This document shows positions 25,687 through 34,769 of a stretch of 64,000 nt of DNA, one piece after another. The notes under the pieces are model-generated. The model was not told the origin of the DNA and searched no databases. It was given only the letters and a program-made list of their open reading frames with translations. Source of the DNA: G963422275 sp963422275 (GTDB taxonomy: Bacteria; Pseudomonadota; Alphaproteobacteria; Rhodobacterales; Rhodobacteraceae). The position numbers and the translations under genes were made by a program. The DNA lies in assembly GCA_963422275.1 (NCBI GenBank), contig OY729418.1, forward strand, positions 1,302,001-1,366,000, in the 5' to 3' direction. Positions within the stretch are counted from its first letter, which is position 1; each line of letters begins with the position of its first letter.

Positions 25687-28557
25687 ATGAAAGAACGCCT
25701 TTCAACGGCGGTATCGAGGCTAGTTGAACATGGATCCGATACAATCACCGCCGTAATCGCCATTGCAGTTCTCGTGTTTTTATTGATCGGCACCGTATTC
25801 TTCGTTCGCTTCGCGGTTTGGTTTGTTTCACGAATATTCTCGCGCCGGTCATCAAGGCGATATACCAAGCAACAACAGGATAGAGGACATCAATTTCTGC
25901 ATGTCTACCTGGCCCGGGTCCGGGCCGCGAAACCGCTAATTTTCTACAGGTTTCTCGCAATCGCAGACGCCAAGGAAATCGGCACTAAAACGCTGGAGGA
26001 GTGGGTGAAAATCGCGGCGTTGGGCCGCGACACCGTCGAGTGGCCGCTGTCGGCCACGGTTGAACTTTTGGATGACGGGTCGACCCGCACCGTCATCACC
26101 GACAGGACGACCGGGCATACCGGTCCAGTCGGCGACCTCTCTCACGGGTTGGCCCGTGGGCAGGCGTCACGGCTACTCCCTGAAACCTGCGGTCACGCCG
26201 AGGCGTGGCTGTCTCGGCGGTCTGTCAGGCCGCTGAAGCGTGACCCGGCCGCGGCCAAACCCAAGGCCGCGAAGGGTTCGGCTAAGCCGCGTGTCAGCAA
26301 GGATGCGAGGGTTGAACAGCTTGAATCGCAATGTACTCGTATGGATTATCTCGGCTTGAGGCGAAAGGAACCCAAGGTTATTTCAGCCCGCGGGCATGCT
26401 CCCGAAAAAGATCTGCTGCCAAGTCCAGTGCCGCCGTTAGCTGGCCACTCATCGCAGTGCAAGAAGCCGACATCAAACGACGTAAAAGGGAAAAAGGCCA
26501 AACAGCGCATCTCGTCCGGGTGGGTGCCCAAGGACGGCAACGCCTATGTTTCTGGCCGGGAGACCGGTGGCATGATTTATGTTGGTAGGGGACCACGTAT
26601 CAGTCTTTATAGCCAACCGGACAACGCCTTTATCGATCCAAGCAAGAACGTCGCATCGCGTGGAGGTGATTATGAGGGCCAAGGCATGGATTATTGGCCC
26701 AATTATTCGACTATAGATGCTCGGTCACGAGCAACTTATCTTGACTGGCTATCCAGCGGCCGCTCTGACACTCGCTATAATGTCGGATACGTGTTTCTTT
26801 ACTTCTACGGACTTGAGCGACGGGTCTTTGTCGACAAGGCGGATGCACACGAACGTGCTGATATCGTTGCTGAAGTTCGCCGGCTGCTTGAGGTCTACGG
26901 CGATAACAACTCGATACGTCGTTACCTTGGCGCCTTCGTCGATACAACTAGCCTCTTGGACTCGAGCGGCGACCCCCAACCTGTCTTCGAGTGCGACCGT
27001 TACGAGGTGCCTGCGAATGTCTTGCTCGCACTCGGTAGAATGGCGGCGCGCAGTGTACCGCTCACATCGGACTGGGTTCTGTCTTGGTATCTATGCCATC
27101 CCGAAACGAGGCTAAGAACACCGGCCAAGCGGGCTTTTGCCGAGTTCAAGGCTTACTTTCAACACTTGTTTGATCAAGAGTATCCAAATGGCTTGAAGAT
27201 TCGCATTCCAAGGCGGCGTTTAAAGCTCCAATATCATGCTGCGTCGGGAAATTTTGCGATAGATCTAAACGAGCACCTAGGAGATATACCCGACGTTTCA
27301 AGTCTCACGGTGCCGCTCCGCATTGCACAAAGAATAGCCGACAAAAGCGCTGATGGCCTGGACAAGTACAGTCGTTTCCTCGGCCGCAATCCTGACGGCA
27401 GAGGCTCGATCGAAGCTCACGCGCTCTTGCCAGAGGCTCTATGGCCGTTATTCCCCTGTCCCGAGAAGGAGGAACTTCAGGCTTGGGCAACGAAACAGAT
27501 CGAGTCTTGTGGTCTCGTAATGGTCGAAGACGTCGTCGAGCGATTGGAGGGGGATCGGCCTGACAGGCTCGGAAAGAGCCAGCTGATTGGAGTGGCCGAT
27601 GCGCTCGCGAGACTCGGCGTGGGCATGGCACCCGATCCACGTTTTGCACTCAGGAAGCCACAATTGGGCGAACCCGTGATCCTGTTCCATCTGCCGAAAG
27701 ATATACGCACGATCGAGAGCCCCAGCGAAGCGTATCGAAGTGCGATTCTCAACCTCGCGATCGCAACGCTTGTAGCCCACGCAGATGGTCAAATCGATCA
27801 TGAGGAGCGGGCGCATTTGGTTGGCCAGATCGATGTCAATCAATCCGTGACCGAAGCGGAACGGGTACGGCTGCATGCGAATCTCTCCTGGATGTTAGCT
27901 GTCCCGCCCGACATCGGCATGCTACGGACTCGGCTCCGCAACGCGCCCGAAGATATACGCAGCGTGTTGGGTCAATTGGCGGTCGCAGCAGCAGGTGCGG
28001 ATGGAGCGATTGACCCGGAGGAAATTCGTGTCATCGAGCGGCTCCATGCGGTGATGGGCTTGGATCGCGAGCGTGTCTACGCCAATCTGCACGCGCTCAT
28101 GTCTGCACCGGAGCCGGTAACCGTGCGTCCCGCCGATCACACAACGCGCGAGTTCGCGATACCGTCGCCACCACCCAAGCCTCCGGACGCAGTGATTCTG
28201 GACCCAGCGCACGTATCCGCTGTGATGGCCGAAACCGCGCGTGTCAGTCAATTGCTTAGCGACATTTTCGTAGACGATGACGCAGACGAGAAAAGCGTCG
28301 ACGACAGCGCTTCCGAAGCGGATGATGGATTCAACGGCCTCGACGCGCCGCACAGGGCTGTCGTGTTGGTGCTGATCACGCGCCGCCAATGGACAGAGGA
28401 CGAGATCGCATGTTTGGCCGACAAGCATCAACTGATGGCCGCGGGCGCACTCGAGACTATCAATGAATGGGCTTTCGACAAGTTCGGTGACACCCTCATC
28501 GAAGAACACGATGGCTATGAAATAAATGGCGATATCGCCAAACAGCTGATGCGTTGA
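25687..28557 (+). CDS. TerB-N/TerB/TerB-C domain protein with an N-terminal membrane helix
   Basis: 956 residues. A single membrane helix at about 16-40 (ITAVIAIAVLVFLLIGTVFF) is followed by basic residues, so the bulk is cytoplasmic. A TerB-N domain lies at about 280-480 (GMIYVGRGP, DYEGQGMDYWPNY, VGYVFLYFYGLERR). An acidic TerB-like helical domain lies at about 680-800 (ATLVAHADGQIDHEERAHLV, then AAAGADGAIDPEE) and a TerB-C domain at the end. TerB domains bind Ca2+ and occur in membrane-linked stress and phage-defence systems. The start overlaps the stop of the broken HigA-like gene; the next gene begins 12 bases after its stop. First gene of a three-gene operon. Confidence 0.88.
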   Translation: MKERLSTAVSRLVEHGSDTITAVIAIAVLVFLLIGTVFFVRFAVWFVSRIFSRRSSRRYTKQQQDRGHQFLHVYLARVRAAKPLIFYRFLAIADAKEIGTKTLEEWVKIAALGRDTVEWPLSATVELLDDGSTRTVITDRTTGHTGPVGDLSHGLARGQASRLLPETCGHAEAWLSRRSVRPLKRDPAAAKPKAAKGSAKPRVSKDARVEQLESQCTRMDYLGLRRKEPKVISARGHAPEKDLLPSPVPPLAGHSSQCKKPTSNDVKGKKAKQRISSGWVPKDGNAYVSGRETGGMIYVGRGPRISLYSQPDNAFIDPSKNVASRGGDYEGQGMDYWPNYSTIDARSRATYLDWLSSGRSDTRYNVGYVFLYFYGLERRVFVDKADAHERADIVAEVRRLLEVYGDNNSIRRYLGAFVDTTSLLDSSGDPQPVFECDRYEVPANVLLALGRMAARSVPLTSDWVLSWYLCHPETRLRTPAKRAFAEFKAYFQHLFDQEYPNGLKIRIPRRRLKLQYHAASGNFAIDLNEHLGDIPDVSSLTVPLRIAQRIADKSADGLDKYSRFLGRNPDGRGSIEAHALLPEALWPLFPCPEKEELQAWATKQIESCGLVMVEDVVERLEGDRPDRLGKSQLIGVADALARLGVGMAPDPRFALRKPQLGEPVILFHLPKDIRTIESPSEAYRSAILNLAIATLVAHADGQIDHEERAHLVGQIDVNQSVTEAERVRLHANLSWMLAVPPDIGMLRTRLRNAPEDIRSVLGQLAVAAAGADGAIDPEEIRVIERLHAVMGLDRERVYANLHALMSAPEPVTVRPADHTTREFAIPSPPPKPPDAVILDPAHVSAVMAETARVSQLLSDIFVDDDADEKSVDDSASEADDGFNGLDAPHRAVVLVLITRRQWTEDEIACLADKHQLMAAGALETINEWAFDKFGDTLIEEHDGYEINGDIAKQLMR

Positions 28558-28569
28558 CGGGAGAAGGAT

Positions 28570-29892
28570 ATGAAGCGTCCCAAGATCAAGCCGCGCGAAC
28601 GCGACACGATCATCCAGGCCTTGCGTGCAGGTGTCGTGCCCAAGCTGGGCCTGCCGCATATCCAGGTCGGGCGTGCACGAGAGACCACCGAAATGGTCCG
28701 CGATGTCGAACGGATCGGCGAAGGGGGTGCCACAATTCGCTTCGTGATAGGCGAGTACGGATCGGGCAAGACGTTCTTCCTCAATCTCGTTCGACTCATC
28801 GCTTTGGAGAAGAGCATGGTCGTGCTCTCAGCGGACCTTGCGCCCGACCGGCGCATCCATGCCACAGGCGGGCAAGCTCGTTCGCTGTACGCGGAGCTCA
28901 TGCGAAATGCCTCGACCCGCACGAAGCCTAAGGGTGGTGCACTCGCCAGTGTTGTGGAGAGGTTCGTCACCCAGGCGGTTCGGGAAGCAGATGCGGTCGA
29001 GCGAACAGCCGATGCCGTGATCCGAGACAAGTTGGAGCATCTTGAGGAATTGACAGGTGGATACGAGTTCGCCACTGTAATCGCGAAATATTGGGAAGGG
29101 CACGAGACCGGCGACGACGAGCTGAAGTCAAATGCTCTGCGCTGGCTCAGGGCCGAGTTTGCGACTAGAACGGATGCGCGCAAGGCGCTCGGCGTTCGCA
29201 CGATCATCGACGACGCCAGCGTCTACGATCACCTGAAGCTCATGTCCGCATTCGTGCGCGAGGCGGGCTACGGCGGATTGCTTGTAGAGATCGATGAGCT
29301 TGTAAACCTCTACAAACTTACCAACAGTCAAGCGCGCAACGCCAACTACGAACAAATTCTCCGCATCCTGAACGACGTTTTTCAAGGTAGTGCCACGCAC
29401 CTCGGCATCGTGCTGGGCGGCACCCCCGAGTTTCTCATGGACACAAGGCGGGGCCTGTACAGCTACGAAGCGCTCCGGTCGCGGCTCGCGGAAAACACGT
29501 TCGCGCGAGACGGACTTGTCGATCTGTCCGGGCCGGTCGTGCGCCTGTCCAGTCTGACGCAGGAAGACTTGTTCGTGCTGCTCGTCAATGTCAGGCGCGT
29601 GTTTCTCGGAGACGAGATTAACGCCGCGCCGGATGAAGCTCTGGAAGCGTTCATGGCGCATTGCTCGCGGCGGATCGGCGACGCCTATTTCCGGACACCG
29701 AGAAATACGGTTACTGCGTTCGTGAACATGCTCTCGGTCATCGAACAGAATCCGGGGACCGCGTGGCAGGATCTCGTCGGCGGTGTTGATATCGCGGCGG
29801 ACGGCGGCGATGACTTAAGCGACATCGTCGACGGCAAGACATCGAAGGTCGGACAGGAGGGTGACGATGACCTCGCCAGCTTCCGCCTCTGA
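28570..29892 (+). CDS. BrxD-like P-loop ATPase (BREX ATP-binding domain, formerly DUF2791)
   Basis: 440 residues. Walker A VIGEYGSGKTFFLNLVR at about residue 60 and Walker B GLLVEIDELVNL at about 236. The sequence RARETTEMVRDVERIGEG before Walker A and the later VLGGTPEFLMDTRRGLYSY and RLAENTF are typical of the DUF2791 family, which includes BrxD of type 2 BREX. It is preceded by GGGAGAAGG and overlaps the helicase gene by about 26 bases. The protein probably works with that helicase. No PglX methyltransferase, PglZ or PglW is in the window, so this is not a full BREX system. Confidence 0.9.
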   Translation: MKRPKIKPRERDTIIQALRAGVVPKLGLPHIQVGRARETTEMVRDVERIGEGGATIRFVIGEYGSGKTFFLNLVRLIALEKSMVVLSADLAPDRRIHATGGQARSLYAELMRNASTRTKPKGGALASVVERFVTQAVREADAVERTADAVIRDKLEHLEELTGGYEFATVIAKYWEGHETGDDELKSNALRWLRAEFATRTDARKALGVRTIIDDASVYDHLKLMSAFVREAGYGGLLVEIDELVNLYKLTNSQARNANYEQILRILNDVFQGSATHLGIVLGGTPEFLMDTRRGLYSYEALRSRLAENTFARDGLVDLSGPVVRLSSLTQEDLFVLLVNVRRVFLGDEINAAPDEALEAFMAHCSRRIGDAYFRTPRNTVTAFVNMLSVIEQNPGTAWQDLVGGVDIAADGGDDLSDIVDGKTSKVGQEGDDDLASFRL

Positions 29893-32122
29893 CCGAGAAT
29901 CCAAGGCGTTCAATCTTCTGACAGAGCCGATCCGACGGTGGATTTGGCAAAAGGGGTGGCAATCGCTGCGGGATATTCAAGAGTATGCGATTCCGCACCT
30001 GATTAATAGCGACGATGACCTCATCATTGCAGCTGCGACCGCAGGGGGAAAGACCGAAGCGGCGTTCCTGCCGCTGATCTCGAGAGCATCCATGACCGAA
30101 AAAGGCGAGGGCTTTGACGTAGTCTATATCGGTCCCCTGCGGGCGCTCATCAACGATCAGTTCCGGCGACTCGAAGATCTGTGCGAGGTCCTGCAGATGC
30201 CGGTATATCCTTGGCACGGCGATATCTCACAGTCCGTGAAAGCACGCGCCAGGAAGGTCCCGCGCGGCGTCCTGCTGATCACGCCCGAATCGCTCGAAGC
30301 CATATTCGTCCTGCGCGGCATGGAGGTGCCCCGCCTCTTCGCAGGTACCCAAGCCATCGTTATCGACGAACTCCATGCTCTGCTCGATTCCGAGCGGGGC
30401 GTTCATTTGCGGTCGCTTCTGACCCGGCTCGAACTCTCGGTCGGCCGACGCATTCGGCGAGTCGGGTTGTCTGCGACCTTGGGCGACATGGCACTGGCCA
30501 ATGCCTATCTGCGTCCCGAAGCGCCGGAGAGGGTGAGGCAATTGGTCAGTCGCTCCGACAAGCAGGAGCTGCGCATCCAGTTGCGCGCCTACATCGCCGG
30601 TCGACGTCCCGAGCACCCTGGATCGGAAAACGCCGACCCGGACGGCACCGATGCGCAGGGATCATCTGCGACACGGGCCGTGGGCGAGCACATCTTCGAC
30701 AAGCTTCGCGGATACAACAATCTCGTCTTTGCGGTCTCTCGCGGGAACGTAGAACTCTATTCGGACCTCTTGCGTGGGATGTGCGAGGAGAGACGTCTTC
30801 CGAACGAGTTCTTTCCGCATCATGCCAGCCTGTCGCGGGAGCATCGCGGCTTCGTCGAGAAGCGCCTCAAGAATGGCAGCCTGCCGGTCACGGCGATCTG
30901 CACATCCACCCTGGAACTCGGGATTGACATTGGCGACGTGGCATGCGTCGGACAAATCGGTGCGCCATGGTCAGTCGCAGCGCTACGACAACGGCTGGGT
31001 CGGTCAGGACGTAGGGCAGGCCAGCCCGCGGTGCTACGCATGTACGCCATCGAACCGGAGATCGAGTCAGAATCGCATCCCGTGGACACGTTTCATCTGG
31101 GACTGGTGCGCTCAATTGCCATGATCGATCTGCTGGTCGAGGGCTGGTGCGAGCCACCGAGAGCAGAAGCGCTCCACCTCTCAACGCTGACACATCAAAT
31201 TCTCTCGGTGATCGCGGAACGCGGGGGCGCATCAGCGCAACGGCTCTTTGCGACCCTTTGCGACCGAGGCCCGTTTCGGTCGATCGATCCGGTGCTGTTC
31301 AGTCAGCTTTTGCGCCGGCTTGGCGACCCCGACACCGCACTGATCGAACAGGCGCCTGACGGTACGCTCCTGCTTGGTCGCGAGGGCGAGCGTGTCGTCG
31401 AGCATTACAGTTTCTACGCGGTCTTTCAGACACCCCAGGAGTACCGCGTCGTTCATAATGCAAAGACGCTTGGCACGGTCCCCGTCGATGCGCCGCTCAC
31501 ACCAGACCTGACGATCATATTCACAGGTCGACGTTGGCGCGTTCTTGAGGTGTGTGACAGGGAAAAAGTCATCGAGGTGGTACCAGATCATGCTGGCAAT
31601 CCGCCACGCTTCGGAGGAGATCCAGGCGACGTTCATGAGACCGTCGTTCGACGCATGCGAAAGGTGCTGCTCGCCGATATCGTGCCCCCTTATCTCGACG
31701 ATGCGGCGGTAGAGGTGCTTTCCTCCGCCAGAGCCGCCTATCGACGATCCGGCCTTGATGACCTGCCAATACAGACGATCGGTGAAGATCGGTACCTAAT
31801 CGCGCCCTGGACAGGAACAGTTGGCGGGGCCTCGCTTGCGATCGTGTTGGCTTGCCTTGACTACCGCATCAGCACGTTCGATGGCATTCTTGAAATCTCA
31901 TCGAAGGGATCAAGATCCAAGAACCCGATTTCCGCGCTCGAAGATATCGCAGCCGACAAAATCGTCTTGCCTGACCTCATACGAGACCGTGCGAGCGCAT
32001 TGATTTTCGAGAAATTCCACCGCTATCTCGGAGACGATCTGTTGCTTTCCGATGCGCTGTCAAGGCGGCTGGACTTGAGTGAGGTGCCCGGAATCGTTAA
32101 AAACCTTTGTTCAAGACTGTGA
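29867..32122 (+). CDS. Lhr/BrxHI-like superfamily 2 DEAD/DEAH helicase
   Basis: 751 residues from the ATG at 29867, which has AGGAGG six bases upstream; a GTG at 29861 is an alternative. Motifs: IPHLINSDDDLIIAAATAGG then KTEAA (Walker A, about 54), AIVIDELHALLD (about 166), GLSATLGD (about 202), STLELGIDIGDV and RQRLGRSGRRAG (about 375). Then comes a C-terminal region like that of COG1201/BrxHI helicases. It likely unwinds or remodels invading DNA with the BrxD-like ATPase. The 26-base overlap with the previous gene shows tight coupling. It ends convergent with a ribbon-helix-helix gene, overlapping by 12 bases. Confidence 0.9.
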   Translation: MTSPASASDRESKAFNLLTEPIRRWIWQKGWQSLRDIQEYAIPHLINSDDDLIIAAATAGGKTEAAFLPLISRASMTEKGEGFDVVYIGPLRALINDQFRRLEDLCEVLQMPVYPWHGDISQSVKARARKVPRGVLLITPESLEAIFVLRGMEVPRLFAGTQAIVIDELHALLDSERGVHLRSLLTRLELSVGRRIRRVGLSATLGDMALANAYLRPEAPERVRQLVSRSDKQELRIQLRAYIAGRRPEHPGSENADPDGTDAQGSSATRAVGEHIFDKLRGYNNLVFAVSRGNVELYSDLLRGMCEERRLPNEFFPHHASLSREHRGFVEKRLKNGSLPVTAICTSTLELGIDIGDVACVGQIGAPWSVAALRQRLGRSGRRAGQPAVLRMYAIEPEIESESHPVDTFHLGLVRSIAMIDLLVEGWCEPPRAEALHLSTLTHQILSVIAERGGASAQRLFATLCDRGPFRSIDPVLFSQLLRRLGDPDTALIEQAPDGTLLLGREGERVVEHYSFYAVFQTPQEYRVVHNAKTLGTVPVDAPLTPDLTIIFTGRRWRVLEVCDREKVIEVVPDHAGNPPRFGGDPGDVHETVVRRMRKVLLADIVPPYLDDAAVEVLSSARAAYRRSGLDDLPIQTIGEDRYLIAPWTGTVGGASLAIVLACLDYRISTFDGILEISSKGSRSKNPISALEDIAADKIVLPDLIRDRASALIFEKFHRYLGDDLLLSDALSRRLDLSEVPGIVKNLCSRL

Positions 32123-32815
32123 CCGTGCTACGCTTTTTCTGAGAATTGCATCTTCGCCTGTCTTATGGCAGGCATTTCCATCAATGCCCCTCATCAAGAC
32201 ACCTTTCCCAGCGAGAGGGTCATCCAACACGATACCCAACAGGGGCGGCATTCCGCAGATCGTGTTCGCCGGGCACGTCATTCTTCCCCCGCATTCAGCA
32301 CCTCGGCCGGAAATCTGCGGGCCGCCACCACCACCCGGTCCAGCTTCTACCTTGCGTCCTTCCCCAATCACTTCGTCACGTTTCAGTGTCGTGAGGAACC
32401 AGGCATAGCGAAAGGTACGCTCGATTAGCCCGGCATGTCCTGGCCTGTGCGGGCCCGGGTCCGCGACGAGTGAACTCGTGCCATGTTTATTGGACGGTCC
32501 GGCCGGAGGTGGTTCGCTGTCCGGCTCGGGGACCACGGTGGAAATGAACTGTCGGATTTCCTCGACCTCATTCTCGCGCCCGGCCGCGATCAGGCCACGC
32601 GCGATGGCTTGCGCGGCGAACAGCGAGGCTGCTGTGACCCGGGTCTCAGCCTCAGTGCGGGGACTATTCCTGCCAGTCCAGAACCTCCATTGCAGGCTAT
32701 CAAGGAGCCAGTTCGTCAAAATATCCCGATCCTCCGCCACGTTTTCAATACGGTTCCATTGATCGGACATGACCCGGATGTTGCTTTGCAACGTCCGTGC
32801 CATCGGTTTTGCCAA
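32111..32815 (-). CDS. Ribbon-helix-helix-like protein (copy 2) with an odd C-terminal extension
   Basis: 234 residues. The first about 120 match copy 1 at 747-1079: MARTLQSNIRVMSDQWNRIE, then SLFAAQAIARGLIAAGR, EVEEIRQFISTVVPEP. After GPSNKHGTSS the composition changes to Gly-, Pro- and Arg-rich sequence without a recognisable fold, running into the 3' end of the helicase gene. The stop of the ancestral gene was probably lost. The role is unknown; a DNA-binding regulator is likely from the N-terminus. A palindrome at 33046-33057 lies upstream, as in copy 1. Confidence 0.5.
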   Translation of the reverse strand: MAKPMARTLQSNIRVMSDQWNRIENVAEDRDILTNWLLDSLQWRFWTGRNSPRTEAETRVTAASLFAAQAIARGLIAAGRENEVEEIRQFISTVVPEPDSEPPPAGPSNKHGTSSLVADPGPHRPGHAGLIERTFRYAWFLTTLKRDEVIGEGRKVEAGPGGGGGPQISGRGAECGGRMTCPANTICGMPPLLGIVLDDPLAGKGVLMRGIDGNACHKTGEDAILRKSVARSQS

Positions 32816-33800
32816 CCTTTTTGCACGGCTTCGGATGCAATTCGGTTCGGGAAAATGCCGGACATTCCCGGCGCCGCGGCCGCTGAAACCCCGCTCATGG
32901 ACCGCGGCGCTTTCCGAACGAGGCCTTTGGCCAAGGTAGCAGATTGGTAGCTGTCATCAACGGGCGCAGTCTTGCGCGCGCTCATTTTGGGCGCTCCGCA
33001 GGAAATATCCTGGATAGTCGCGTATGACGTCACAATACGCGGCGCCACCGATCGGTGCTCGGACTTGCCAAGAAATTGATCTTTTGAAGTGTTTTCCGTG
33101 TGACACGTATGCTCAAGAGCATCTGCTCGATCCGGCATCACAAAGGTGCCCTATGTTATTGATTTCACGTAATAATGCAGGACAAGCGCGCATGGGCAGG
33201 CATCTTTAAATGCGTCGGGTTCGAGAACCGAGGTCGCCTTGGCAGTCTCGGACGACAGACTGTACAGCATGAGCGATGGGGAATGAAAGTCGTTCTAGTT
33301 CAACGGGTTAACTTGATCGGTGCTTGAGTGGCGGTGATCGGAGCGCACTTGCACGGTTCTATGCCGGGGCCATCGGTCGGCTTCTAGGCAACAACTCAGG
33401 AAGTGGATATGGCGTCGCGAGCGATCCCATGACGGCGGACATGCCGCCGCCGTGCACGAGGACGAGATCGCAGTCATTCGCTATCATTATGCGTACAGCC
33501 TGATCCTGCCGCCCTTTTTTCACCGCCGCGGAAGGACCGCTCGGCACAGACATAAGTCATCAACTGTTCTTCGGCAAACATGCTGGCCCTCGATTTCATT
33601 TCTTCCGAGTGCACGCAGCAATTGCAACAAGGAAGAGTCTCAGGGTCTCGGCAGAGGCAAGGCACTCGATACCGCAGAAAAGTGATGTTGCCAAAAGTTG
33701 ACACCATGCAAGGTCGACATTAAATCTTTAGTGTTTTGGGCTAAGCTGGTAGTTGCGCATTGTACGGACTGCAGCCGTTGCAGTTTGAAAATCCAAGCAG
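32816..33800. other. Long spacer with a palindrome and degraded coding debris
   Basis: The segment 32990-33060 resembles the region upstream of copy 1 (AGGAAAT-n-TCCTGGA, then a CCGATCGG palindrome). It contains TGACGTCA flanked by GCGTA and ATACGC arms. On the minus strand near 33430-33480 a fragment reads DLVLVHGGGMSAVMG, reminiscent of the start of an alpha/beta-hydrolase, but frames break on both sides. No intact gene is seen. Confidence 0.35.
33046..33057. promoter_or_regulatory. CACCGATCGGTG palindrome upstream of RHH copy 2
   Basis: A perfect 12-base palindrome, about 230 bases upstream of the copy 2 start. It occupies the same place, relative to the conserved AGGAAAT...TCCTGGA block, as the 14-base palindrome upstream of copy 1. 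Paired changes in the arms keep the symmetry. A regulator-binding role is inferred. Confidence 0.35.
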
Positions 33801-33808
33801 AAAACAAT

Positions 33809-34769
33809 GGGCATTATATGCTTGATTTACCAAGAACATTGTCAAGACGCATTTCATGATTCGAACGAACTGGCATAAAGCCAAGCTGACGGCACAGGTT
33901 CACAGGAACTTGGATGCGTTCCTTAACCAGCAGACTCAACTCTGGAACGATGCGCTTGAGGAAAGAATTGTCTGCTGCCGAAAGACCGGCAAGTCCATTT
34001 CCTTCCACGACCAGAACAAGTCGCTCACGACAATACGTTCGGAAGATCCCGGTTTCGCCAATTGTCACTTGCAATTACGCGTTCGGTTCTCAACCGGTTG
34101 CACGAGGCGTTTTCCCGCTTTTTCAAGCAAGAGGGTTTTCCGCGGTGCAAGTCCCGTTTCAGAGGCATTCGAAGCTTCGACATTCTCGATCCGGCCATTC
34201 GAATTGAAGGCAGGCATTCGGTGATTTCGGTGAAGGAAACCGGAAAGTTCTGGTTCAGGGACGACCGCGAAGGCAAGATCAAGTCGGCAAGGGTCGTCCG
34301 AACACCGGTCTGCGTGGAAGTCCAGCTGATCCGCGAACTGACTTCAAGTCTCGCAAAGATCTGCAACAGATATTTCGCCGAGGACATCAAGATGAAGAAT
34401 CTGGCATCGAAGGAAGCTTCCCGCAGGCGAGGGTTGAACCGGTCGATGCTCGAACGGCAATGGGGAGCCTTCATTGACATGCTGACCTGCAAGGCTGAAA
34501 GCGCTGGCGGTTGGCTTGAGAAGGTTAATCCCAGAAACACATCCCGAATCTGTCACCGGTGCGGCGGATTTCCCGACCGGAAACTGACGCTTAACGACCG
34601 CGAATGCCGATGTTCGCGCTGCGGTCATGTCTGTGCCAGGAACGTCAATGCATCCCACAGCATTCTTGAGAGGGGCATTTCCTTGATGCGTGGCGAGAGT
34701 GTGGGTTGATGGCGGGGGCTCGCCTGCCGCGCGGAACGATGTTCTTGGCAAATCAAGTATACAATGCCC
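33809..34769 (+). mobile_element. tnpB relic inside an element with 34-base inverted repeats and 8-base target duplication
   Basis: 34-base terminal repeats lie at 33809-33842 (GGGCATTATATGCTTGA...) and 34736-34769 in inverted orientation; 30 of 34 positions match and all four differences are transitions. The octamer AAAACAAT directly abuts both ends (33801-33808 and 34770-34777). The only gene inside is a decayed tnpB. IS605/IS1341 elements, the usual carriers of tnpB, have neither inverted terminal repeats nor target duplications. The 961-base unit therefore looks like a DDE-type non-autonomous element with tnpB cargo. It ends 51 bases (after the duplication) before the secA start. Confidence 0.8.
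33856..34709 (+). pseudogene. tnpB: TnpB-like RNA-guided nuclease gene, frameshifted and missing RuvC-I
   Basis: The N-terminus TNWHKAKLTAQVHRNLDAFL and QLWNDALEERI leads, after a frameshift near 34060, to RSVLNRLHEAFSRFFKQEG, FPRCKSRFRG and GRHSVISVKETGKFWF. Then RELTSSLAKICNRYFAEDI, ERQWGAFIDMLTCKAES, NTSRICHRCGG and CSRCGHVCARNVNAS give the zinc finger and the RuvC-III Asp-region. The segment with the RuvC-I Asp (normally IDxG) is missing between VRTPVCVEVQLI and RELTSSLA. The protein would be inactive as a nuclease. Whether any DNA-binding remnant is made is unknown. Confidence 0.75.

Larger units (their letters stand above)
24585..25690 (+). pseudogene. HigA-type XRE antitoxin/regulator split by an IS1595 element
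   Basis: Before the insertion the frame reads FATALAEAVGVTSVRVNETI, RGRRGINAEVALRLTPYFN, the helix-turn-helix of HigA/VapI-type antitoxins. After the element the frame 25580-25690 reads NIDTRNWMNIQDRFEREIAT to a TGA at 25688, the usual HigA tail. The IS occupies 24814-25570. The N-terminus before FAEPF is garbled. The last codons overlap the start of the TerB-domain gene (ATGA at 25687-25690), so this regulator probably once headed that operon. No HigB toxin gene is seen. Confidence 0.7.

Noticed and set aside
25687..32122. Complete type 2 BREX system
   Set aside because: No PglX, PglZ, PglW or PglY is present in the window; only the BrxD-like and BrxHI-like components are seen.
33295..33553. 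Alpha/beta-hydrolase fragment (DLVLVHGGG)
   Set aside because: Only about 20 residues fit and the frame breaks on both sides; listed only as debris in the spacer.
33809..34769. Interpretation of the decayed tnpB as a nuclease-dead repressor (TldR-like)
   Set aside because: The gene also has a frameshift near 34060 and a large internal loss, so a functional domesticated protein is unlikely.
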